A DNA stretch of 64,000 bases from Rhodobacteraceae bacterium M382 (lineage in GTDB: Bacteria; Pseudomonadota; Alphaproteobacteria; Rhodobacterales; Rhodobacteraceae): assembly GCA_025141015.1 (NCBI GenBank), contig CP081098.1, forward strand, positions 4,222,501 to 4,286,500, given 5' to 3'. Below the pieces are notes generated by a model, which saw only the letters and a program-made list of their open reading frames with translations, had not been told where the DNA came from and ran no database searches. Positions 44,844 to 52,080 of the stretch are shown here, in pieces. Within the stretch, counting starts at the first letter, position 1. Each line of letters opens with the position of its first letter. The translations under genes were made by a program, and so were the position numbers.

Positions 44844-45638
44844 ATGCAGATTGCAGATCTCGGAGACGTACAGCTGCATTACCGGATCGATGGCCCATCT
44901 GATGGAGCTCCGGTGGTGTTTGCCAATTCTCTGGGCACGGATTTAAGACTCTGGGATCAGGTTTTGCCGCTATTGCCCCCGAGGTTCCGCTATATCCGCT
45001 ACGACAAACGCGGGCACGGTCTCTCTTCACTGCCGTCCGGACCATATTCCATGGGCGCATTGGTCAGAGATGCCGAACGCCTTTTGGATCACCTGCAGGT
45101 GCGAGACTGCGTGTTTGTGGGCCTGTCCATCGGTGGCATGATCGCCCAAGGATTGGCTGTCAAACGGCTGGATCAAGTCCGGGCGTTGGTTTTGTCCAAC
45201 ACTGCAGCCAAAATCGGGATTCCCGAACAATGGCAGGAACGGATTCAGACCATCAAGACGCACGGCATTGAAGCTCTGGCTGATCCGATCATGGAGCGCT
45301 GGTTTTCGCGCGCATTCCGCAATACGCCAGAATGCGCCCTGTGGCGCAACATGCTGTTGCGCCAGCCAGCCGAAGGCTATGCTGGATGTTGCGCTGCGAT
45401 TTCAGGCACAGATTTCTTTACCCCAACCAGCGGATTACGCCTTCCGACATTGGGCATCGCGGGCAGCGACGACGGCGCGACACCGCCGGATCTGGTACGC
45501 GAAACAACAGCCCTGATCCCAGGCTCCAAATTTCACCTGATCCGCAAAGCCGGGCATCTGCCGTGTGTAGAGCAGCCCGAGGAATATGCAGCGCTCCTGA
45601 CCCAGTTTTTGACTGACACAGGACATGGTCAGATCTGA
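44844..45638 (+). CDS. pcaD: 3-oxoadipate enol-lactonase
   Basis: 264 residues, ATG preceded by AGGGAGCAAG. The alpha/beta-hydrolase fold matches PcaD: VVFANSLGTDLRLWDQVLPL, IRYDKRGHGLSSLPSGPYSM, nucleophile FVGLSIGGMIAQGLA (Ser about 94) and His in LIRKAGHLPCVEQPE. It hydrolyses 3-oxoadipate enol-lactone in the protocatechuate branch of the beta-ketoadipate pathway. With pcaB two genes downstream it forms a partial pca set; pcaG, H, C and Q are not in the window. Confidence 0.88.
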   Translation: MQIADLGDVQLHYRIDGPSDGAPVVFANSLGTDLRLWDQVLPLLPPRFRYIRYDKRGHGLSSLPSGPYSMGALVRDAERLLDHLQVRDCVFVGLSIGGMIAQGLAVKRLDQVRALVLSNTAAKIGIPEQWQERIQTIKTHGIEALADPIMERWFSRAFRNTPECALWRNMLLRQPAEGYAGCCAAISGTDFFTPTSGLRLPTLGIAGSDDGATPPDLVRETTALIPGSKFHLIRKAGHLPCVEQPEEYAALLTQFLTDTGHGQI

Positions 45639-46351
45639 TGTCGGATTTTCTGCTGATTCATGGATCGTGTCACGGGCGCTGGTGTTGGCGCTTTTTGATC
45701 GCTGCGCTCGAAGCTCAGGGACACACGGCCCGCGCCATCGACCTCCCCGGTCATGGAGATGACCCGACCCCATTGACGGACGTGACATTGGAGATGACCG
45801 CAGACGCCATTCTGAAAGCGTCTGATCCCGGCACCATCCTCCTGGGGCATTCCTGGGGCGGCATTCCGATCAGCCTGGCGGCGGAGATGAACCCATCTGC
45901 GATGCGCGGGCTGATTTATCTGTGTGCCTATGTTCCGGTGGCAGGGCTGTCGATGATCGATCTTCGCAAGCGGGCACGCCGACAACCGTTGATGGGGGCC
46001 ATCGTAAAGGATGAGCTTGGACAGAGCTATACGATTGATCCAGATCAGGTTCCCGCATTGTTTTATCACGATTGTCCTGTTGACTCAGTTGCGCTGGCGC
46101 TGGATCGCCTGACACCTCAAGCCATTCGCCCGCAGGACACTGCGCTGGTATCGACGACCCGCTGGCAGGGCGTTCCCAAAGCGTATATCCGCTGCACACA
46201 GGACAGGACGATCCCACCAGAGTATCAGACCGAAATGACGGCCGATTGGCCTTTGGATCGAGTCTTTGAAATGCAGACATCCCATTCCCCATTCTTTGCG
46301 GACCCACAGGGTTTGGCAACGCTGATGGGACACATCTCACGAGGATTATGA
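45638..46351 (+). CDS. Alpha/beta hydrolase (salicylate-esterase/hydroxynitrile-lyase type)
   Basis: 237 residues, start overlapping the pcaD stop by one base. The pattern F-L-L-I-H-G-S-C-H-G-R-W-C-W belongs to the methylesterase/hydroxynitrile-lyase branch; nucleophile in ILLGHSWGGIPISLAAEM (Ser about 70), and His in MQTSHSPFFADPQ. Such enzymes cleave methyl or aryl esters. Between pcaD and pcaB it may feed an aromatic ester into the pathway (inference). Confidence 0.85.
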   Translation: MSDFLLIHGSCHGRWCWRFLIAALEAQGHTARAIDLPGHGDDPTPLTDVTLEMTADAILKASDPGTILLGHSWGGIPISLAAEMNPSAMRGLIYLCAYVPVAGLSMIDLRKRARRQPLMGAIVKDELGQSYTIDPDQVPALFYHDCPVDSVALALDRLTPQAIRPQDTALVSTTRWQGVPKAYIRCTQDRTIPPEYQTEMTADWPLDRVFEMQTSHSPFFADPQGLATLMGHISRGL

Positions 46352-47694
46352 TGGCAGGTTCGGTTTTTACATCTGCGCTGTATGGCGACCTTTTTTCGAC
46401 AGCCGAGATCGGGCGTTTATTCACCGACAGCGCCGAATTGCGCGCCATGTTGCTGGTAGAAGGTACATTGGCCCAGGTTCAGGGCGCTCTGGGCGTAATA
46501 CCAGCGGACAGCGCAGGTGCCATTCGTAGAGCGTCTTTGGAAATTCAGCTGGATCCTGGTGCCCTGCGCAAGCCGACTGGACAAAATGGCGTTTCGGTTC
46601 CCGGCCTTGTCGCAGCGTTCCGGGCGGAAATGCAAGCACCAGAACATGCCCAATTCGTCCATTGGGGGGCCACATCCCAGGACATCATCGACACCGGCCT
46701 GATGTTGCGGTTGCGGCAGGCGCTGGCCTTGATGGAAACGGATCTGCGTGCATTTGTCGAAACCTTGGCCACTTTGGCCGAACGTCATGCGGATACGCCA
46801 ATGCCTGCACGCACCTATGGCCAGCACGCCACTCCCACCAGCTTTGGCGCTGTGGTGGCAGGGTGGGGGCAACCGGTGATGGACCTTCTGGATGACTTGG
46901 GCGACCTGCGATCTTCCTGCTTGCTGGTCTCGCTGTCAGGCGCTGCCGGGACCAATTCGGCGCTGGGAGAGACAGCAGCACAGCAAAGAGCCGAGCTGGC
47001 AAAGGGCTTGGGGCTGGGTGATCCCGGGCGCAGTTGGCATACGGACCGCAATCCAATTCTTCGTATCGCGGACTGGATGACCCGGGTCACGCTGGCGTTG
47101 GCTAAGCTGGGCGAAGATTCAACCGATCTGGTGCAAAGTGGCATCGCAGAGCTGCGGTTGGGCGGCGCAGGGGCATCCTCGACCATGCCCCAGAAACAGA
47201 ACCCGGTGGCTCCGGCGGTGCTGTGTGCTGTTGCGGCGCAGACTGTGGCCCTGAATGGCACTCTGCAAAACGCGTCAGTGCACCGTCATCAACGCGATGG
47301 GGCGGCATGGTTCACGGAATGGATGTGCCTGCCGCAGATCGTGTTGGGGGCCGCCTGTTCCGCGCGTACGGCATGTGACCTGGGCGCAGGATTGGAACCT
47401 CAGACCAAACAGATGCTGACCACCGTCGATGGCGGCCTGGGCATGATCCACGCCGAAGCGCTCAGCTTTGCTCTGGCAGAAACCATGCCACGACCGGATG
47501 CCCAAGCGGCAGTCAAGGCGCTCTGCCGAACCGCACAGGAAAGCCAGAAGCACCTGCGCGACCTTGTGGCAGCAGCCCACCCTGAGCTGAACGTGGAACA
47601 TTTGTTCGATCCCGGTCGGCAGTTGGGCCATGCCCCGACAGAGGCCCGTGCCTTTGTTGCCCGGGTTGGCCAGAACCGCAACGTGAACACGTGA
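46348..47694 (+). CDS. pcaB: 3-carboxy-cis,cis-muconate cycloisomerase
   Basis: 448 residues, overlapping the esterase stop by four bases. Fumarase/aspartase superfamily with the signature GASSTMPQKQNPVAPAVL and F-V-H-W-G-A-T-S-Q-D-I-I-D-T, typical of PcaB. It forms 4-carboxymuconolactone. The decarboxylase and dioxygenase steps are not encoded nearby. An adenylosuccinate-lyase-like alternative is less likely because of the HWGATSQD block and the pcaD neighbour. Confidence 0.9.
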   Translation: MMAGSVFTSALYGDLFSTAEIGRLFTDSAELRAMLLVEGTLAQVQGALGVIPADSAGAIRRASLEIQLDPGALRKPTGQNGVSVPGLVAAFRAEMQAPEHAQFVHWGATSQDIIDTGLMLRLRQALALMETDLRAFVETLATLAERHADTPMPARTYGQHATPTSFGAVVAGWGQPVMDLLDDLGDLRSSCLLVSLSGAAGTNSALGETAAQQRAELAKGLGLGDPGRSWHTDRNPILRIADWMTRVTLALAKLGEDSTDLVQSGIAELRLGGAGASSTMPQKQNPVAPAVLCAVAAQTVALNGTLQNASVHRHQRDGAAWFTEWMCLPQIVLGAACSARTACDLGAGLEPQTKQMLTTVDGGLGMIHAEALSFALAETMPRPDAQAAVKALCRTAQESQKHLRDLVAAAHPELNVEHLFDPGRQLGHAPTEARAFVARVGQNRNVNT

Positions 47695-47888
47695 AACGGA
47701 ATCGGGCCGCTCCCGCCCGGTTGTGACGCCTCTGCGAGGCACCAAAACCCGTTGGGCCTGGCAGGTCACAAGGCGCTGACGCGCCCAGATGACCTGCCCC
47801 CGGACCTGTTCCCTCGCGTCGCCAAACCGGATCCGAGGTTTTCGCGCTTTCCCGTCCATATTAGCCTGCGCCCAACCCAGATCAATTC

Positions 47889-49100
47889 ATGAGGCCCGCA
47901 TTGCGCCTGTCCGTTCTGTTTCTATTGTCGACCGTGATGCTGGATGCCATGGGAATCGGGCTGATCATGCCGATCATGCCGTCCCTGATCCGCGAAGTTC
48001 AGGGCGGCGACCTCGCGGATGCTGCATTGTGGGGCGGCATCCTGTCCACGGTGTTTGCAGTGATGCAGTTTCTGTTTTCACCGCTTTTGGGCAACTTGTC
48101 GGACCGGTTCGGGCGGCGTCCGGTGTTGCTGGTCTCTCTGACTATGATGAGCTGCTCCTATCTGGTGCTGGCCCAGGCGACGGCCTTGTGGGTTCTGTTG
48201 GTCGGGCAAATGATCAGCGGCATCACTTCGGCCACCCATGCGACCGCGGGTGCCTGTATGGCGGATCAATCCAAACCGCACGAAAAGGCGGCAAATTTCG
48301 GGCTGTTGGGAGCCGGGTTTGGCGTTGGCTTTGTCTTGGGGCCGCTGGTGGGCGGATTGCTGGGAGAATTGGGCACCCGCGCGCCGTTCTACGCAGCGGC
48401 CGGTGTGGTCGGGCTGAATGCGCTGCTGGGCGCGGTCGCCATGCGCGAGACTCTACCCCCCGAAAAACGCCGTCCCTTTGCGTGGCGCCGTGCCAACCCG
48501 TTGGGTGCCTTTTTCGGGATCTCGAAACTGCCGGGGATCGCACCCTTGTTGCTGGTCTATTTCATCTATTCCGTTGCGCTGTATGTCTATCCGGCAATCT
48601 GGTCCTACTTCACGCAGGCCCGGTTCGACTGGAGCCCGCAAACCATCGGCCTGTCGCTGGGGCTGTTCGGGATTTCAATGGCATTGGTTCAGGGTGTGTT
48701 GATCCGACTGGTGCTGCGATGGGTCGGAGAACGCAAGACAGTGATCTATGGTCAGCTGTTCGACGCAGTGGCCTTTTTCCTGTTGGCGATTGTCACCAGC
48801 GGCGCAGCCGCGTTGATCCTGACACCGGTTGCCGCGCTGGGCGCAGTGGTGTCGCCAGCATTGCAGGCCATCATGTCACGCCGGGTCAGCGATGACGCGC
48901 AGGGAGAATTGCAGGGGGTGTTCACGTCGGTTCATGCCTTGTCCATGATCGTGTCGCCTTTGATGATGGCATCCGTGTTTTCCGCCTTTACCCGCGAGGG
49001 CGCGCCGGTCCATTTCCCCGGTGCGCCGTTTTTGGTATCAATGGCGCTGATCTTTGTCGCGTTGGCGGTCTTCCTGCGTCAACCCAAAGAGCAAGGTTGA
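47889..49100 (+). CDS. MFS exporter, TetA/Bcr-like
   Basis: 403 residues with 12 predicted helices. The first (LSVLFLLSTVMLDAMGIGLI-M-P-I-M-P) and motif A (LLGNLSDRFGRRPVLLVSL) match the tetracycline-resistance (TCR) subgroup of DHA1 drug:H+ antiporters; G-F-G-V-G-F-V-L-G-P-L-V-G-G is motif C of exporters. The real substrate is not predictable, and chromosomal members in marine bacteria rarely give resistance. It follows pcaB by about 195 bases with no terminator seen. Confidence 0.88.
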   Translation: MRPALRLSVLFLLSTVMLDAMGIGLIMPIMPSLIREVQGGDLADAALWGGILSTVFAVMQFLFSPLLGNLSDRFGRRPVLLVSLTMMSCSYLVLAQATALWVLLVGQMISGITSATHATAGACMADQSKPHEKAANFGLLGAGFGVGFVLGPLVGGLLGELGTRAPFYAAAGVVGLNALLGAVAMRETLPPEKRRPFAWRRANPLGAFFGISKLPGIAPLLLVYFIYSVALYVYPAIWSYFTQARFDWSPQTIGLSLGLFGISMALVQGVLIRLVLRWVGERKTVIYGQLFDAVAFFLLAIVTSGAAALILTPVAALGAVVSPALQAIMSRRVSDDAQGELQGVFTSVHALSMIVSPLMMASVFSAFTREGAPVHFPGAPFLVSMALIFVALAVFLRQPKEQG

Positions 49101-49211
49101 TCCCGACTGACTTTCGTAGCGTAATAACGACATGAATGGGGCGGTTTACCGCTTGCGGCACCAGGGCTGGCGGGTCACCCTGACCAGAACAAGGCAGCAA
49201 GGGAACTCGCA

Positions 49212-50318
49212 ATGCAAACCATCAAGGCAGCCGTTTGCCACGAATTTGGGGCCCCTCTGGTCATCGAGGATATCCAACTGGCACCGCCGGGAATGGGCGA
49301 GGTCGAAATCACCCTGGATGCCGTCGCGATCTGCCATTCTGACATCTCTTATGCCGATGGGGCCTGGGGTGGACATCTGCCGGCCGTCTATGGTCACGAA
49401 GCGGCTGGAATCATCACCCGCGTCGGCGATGGTGTGACCGGCTTCGATCTGGGGGACAGCGTTGTGGTCACGCTGATCCGCAGCTGTGGAACCTGCCCCA
49501 GCTGTGCCAGCGGCAAGCCGACCATTTGCGAAACACCCCACAATACGGTCAAGGGGCCGCTGCGCACTGCAGAAGGCGGACCATTGGATCAGGCGATGTC
49601 CTGTGGTGCCTTCGCCGAAAAAGTTGTCGTGGACCAGCGCCAGATCGTCCAAATCCCCTCGGATATGGCCAAGGACGTCGCCTCTCTGCTGTCCTGCGGG
49701 GTCATCACCGGCGTCGGAGCTGCTGTGAATGCGGCCGGACTGCGGGCCGGGCAGGACGTGGTGGTGATCGGCGCGGGCGGTGTCGGGTTGAACGCCATTC
49801 AGGGCGCGCGCATCGCCGGGGCCCGGCGGATCGTGGCCGTGGACATGACCGAAGAAAAGCTCGAGATAGCCCGGTCATTCGGTGCCACCCATGGGGTGTT
49901 GGCCAGCGACCCGACCCCGTGGAAGGCATCCTACAAGGCCCTCGGAGGACGTGGAGCGGATGCGGTGCTGGTCACCGTCGGCGCAATCCCGGCCTATGAA
50001 CAGGCAATGCGCTATCTGGGACGGGGTGGCAAGGCAATCATGATCGGAATGCCCCATTCCGGGGCCAAGGCGGCGTATGAACCCGTGGTCATGGCCGCCA
50101 TCGGTCAGGGGCTTATCGGGTCGAAAATGGGGGACGTTGTGATCCAGCGTGATATCCCCTGGATGATCGACCTGTATCAACAGGGACGGCTGAAGCTGGA
50201 CGAACTGATTTCCAGACGTTGGACGTTGGACCAGATCAACGACGCAATTGCCGACACCAAGACCGGTAGCGCCAAGCGCAACGTCATCCTGTTCGATCGA
50301 GACCCGACAGGAAACTGA
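49212..50318 (+). CDS. Zinc-dependent alcohol dehydrogenase
   Basis: 368 residues, AAGGGAACTCGCA before ATG. Catalytic zinc ligands are in AICHSDISYADG (Cys about 37) and VYGHEAAGIITRVGDG (His); the structural zinc loop is SCGTCPSCASGKPTICETPH. The Rossmann NAD(P) motif is VVVIGAGGVGLNAIQGARIA. It is close to the class III / aryl-alcohol type. The substrate is unknown; it sits 20 bases upstream of an acid-sugar dehydratase and may share its pathway. Confidence 0.92.
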   Translation: MQTIKAAVCHEFGAPLVIEDIQLAPPGMGEVEITLDAVAICHSDISYADGAWGGHLPAVYGHEAAGIITRVGDGVTGFDLGDSVVVTLIRSCGTCPSCASGKPTICETPHNTVKGPLRTAEGGPLDQAMSCGAFAEKVVVDQRQIVQIPSDMAKDVASLLSCGVITGVGAAVNAAGLRAGQDVVVIGAGGVGLNAIQGARIAGARRIVAVDMTEEKLEIARSFGATHGVLASDPTPWKASYKALGGRGADAVLVTVGAIPAYEQAMRYLGRGGKAIMIGMPHSGAKAAYEPVVMAAIGQGLIGSKMGDVVIQRDIPWMIDLYQQGRLKLDELISRRWTLDQINDAIADTKTGSAKRNVILFDRDPTGN

Positions 50319-50337
50319 ACACCTGGGAGTGCACGAG

Positions 50338-51576
50338 ATGAAACTGCAAGATCTCGACGTTATCGTCACGGCCCCGCCCGCACCAGGATGGGGCGGTCGG
50401 TATTGGATTTTGGTCAAGATCACCACAGACAGCGGGGTGACCGGCTGGGGGGAATGTTACGCCTCGACCATTGGCCCCCAGGCGATGACACATGTGATCC
50501 AGGATGTGTTCGACCGTCACATGGGCGATCAAAATCCCGAAGACATCGAATTGATGTTTCGTCGTATCTATTCTTCGGGCTTTACCCAACGCCCCGATTT
50601 GACGGTCATGGGCGCATGGTCGGGGTTGGAAATGGCCTGTTGGGATATTCTGGGCAAAGACCGCGACCGGCCCGTGCACGCGCTGATTGGTGGGCGGATG
50701 AATGACCGGATCCGGGCCTATACTTACCTTTATCCGCTGCCGCACCACGATCTGAACGATTTCTGGACGTCACCAGATATGGCAGCCGAAACTGCCTCCG
50801 AACTGGTCTCGCGGGGCTATACAGCCGTAAAATTCGACCCGGCCGGCCCCTATACCATGCGTGGCGGGCACATGCCTGCGATGAGCGATATTTCACAGTC
50901 CGTCGCCTTTTGCAAAGCCATCCGCGAGGCCGTTGGCGACAAGGCCGACCTGCTGTTCGGCACGCACGGGCAATTCACAACCGCCGGGGCCATCCGCCTG
51001 GGGCAGGCGCTGGAACCCTATTCGCCATTGTGGTTCGAAGAACCGGTGCCACCAGACAATTATCCTGAAATGGCCAAAGTCGCGCACGCTGTCCGCATCC
51101 CGGTCGCCACCGGTGAACGGCTAACCACCAAGGCCGAATTTGCAGCCGTCCTACAGTCGGGTGCCGCAACGATCCTGCAACCGGCTTTGGGACGTGCAGG
51201 CGGGATCTGGGAGATGAAAAAGGTCGCCGCCATCGCCGAAGTCTATAACGCCCAGATTGCACCGCATCTGTATGCGGGTCCTGTGGAATGGGCTGCGAAC
51301 ATTCAATTGGCAGCGTCAATTCCCAATATCCTTTTGGCTGAAACCATCGAAACCCCGTTTCACGACGCATTGATCAAAAGCAGCATTCAGGTCGAAGACG
51401 GGTTCATCCCGACGCCGACAGCATCAGGATTGGGGATAGACGTGGACGAAGACCTGGCTCGCGCCCACCCGTTTACAGGATCCGACCTGCATCTGAACAT
51501 GCGCGATGATCCTTGCGACTACGTGAATGGCAATGCGTTCCAGGGCGGCTCTCCGGCCATACTCTCAAAAACCTGA
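50338..51576 (+). CDS. Mandelate racemase/muconate lactonizing enzyme family protein
   Basis: 412 residues from ATG 50338 with GGGAGTGCACGAG; a longer frame overlaps the dehydrogenase. The N-terminal capping domain is followed by the barrel: AVKFDPAGPYTMRGG (Lys base), LLFGTHGQFTTAGAIRLGQA, PLWFEEPVPPDNYPEM (metal Glu), ATGERLTTKAEF and QIAPHLYAGPVEWAANIQLA. The G-T-H-G-Q and A-P-H-L-Y forms mark the sugar-acid dehydratase (galactonate/mannonate-like) subgroup. Probably cotranscribed with the zinc dehydrogenase. Confidence 0.9.
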   Translation: MKLQDLDVIVTAPPAPGWGGRYWILVKITTDSGVTGWGECYASTIGPQAMTHVIQDVFDRHMGDQNPEDIELMFRRIYSSGFTQRPDLTVMGAWSGLEMACWDILGKDRDRPVHALIGGRMNDRIRAYTYLYPLPHHDLNDFWTSPDMAAETASELVSRGYTAVKFDPAGPYTMRGGHMPAMSDISQSVAFCKAIREAVGDKADLLFGTHGQFTTAGAIRLGQALEPYSPLWFEEPVPPDNYPEMAKVAHAVRIPVATGERLTTKAEFAAVLQSGAATILQPALGRAGGIWEMKKVAAIAEVYNAQIAPHLYAGPVEWAANIQLAASIPNILLAETIETPFHDALIKSSIQVEDGFIPTPTASGLGIDVDEDLARAHPFTGSDLHLNMRDDPCDYVNGNAFQGGSPAILSKT

Positions 51577-51664
51577 CCCGACACAGTGATGCGCCTGCAA
51601 AGGGGCATCACCCTTCACCAATTCGTGCGGATTGCAAGAGTCGCTTCACAATGCCTGTAACAAC

Positions 51665-51683
51665 GATATATTCTATCGATATC
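51665..51683. promoter_or_regulatory. Inverted repeat before sqrR
   Basis: GATAT-N9-ATATC, AT-rich, 19 bases before the GTG start. BigR/SqrR proteins bind AT-rich dyads overlapping promoters, including their own. The match is short, so this is a weak call. Confidence 0.35.
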
Positions 51684-51701
51684 AATTCAGGATTCAGGAC
51701 C

Positions 51702-52034
51702 GTGACTGCTCAACCCGCCTCCGCTATCTCACCGGAAATTCCAACCGATATGGAACAGCGTGCCGCCGAGGCCGCAGCCTTTCTCAAGACTTTGGCGCAT
51801 GAGGGACGACTTATGATCCTGTGTCATCTTGGAACCGGCGAACGCTCGGTGGGAGAGCTGGAAGAGCTGCTGGGCATTCGACAGGCCGCAGTCAGCCAGA
51901 TGCTGGCCCGCCTGCGCGACGAAGGGTTGGTGACCACCCGCCGCGATGGCAAGACGATCTATTATTCCCTAAGCGACAGCAACACCGAACAGGTGATCGG
52001 GCTGTTGTATTCCCTGTTCTGCAATCCTGACTGA
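51702..52034 (+). CDS. sqrR: ArsR-family persulfide sensor SqrR
   Basis: 110 residues from GTG 51702. With this start the two cysteines fall at positions 41 (MILC41HL) and 107 (SLFC107NPD), the same numbers as the redox pair of Rhodobacter SqrR, which supports the start. The winged helix is GERSVGELEELLGIRQAAVS and RRDGKTIYYSLSDSN. In SqrR, persulfides link the two cysteines by polysulfide bridges and release the DNA. Its usual targets (sqr, persulfide dioxygenase, YeeE) are not adjacent. Convergent with the ABC-like gene. Confidence 0.9.
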   Translation: MTAQPASAISPEIPTDMEQRAAEAAAFLKTLAHEGRLMILCHLGTGERSVGELEELLGIRQAAVSQMLARLRDEGLVTTRRDGKTIYYSLSDSNTEQVIGLLYSLFCNPD

Positions 52035-52080
52035 TCTTCCGGCTCAGCGACCTGGTGTCCCGCAGCAATCCAGATGACAC

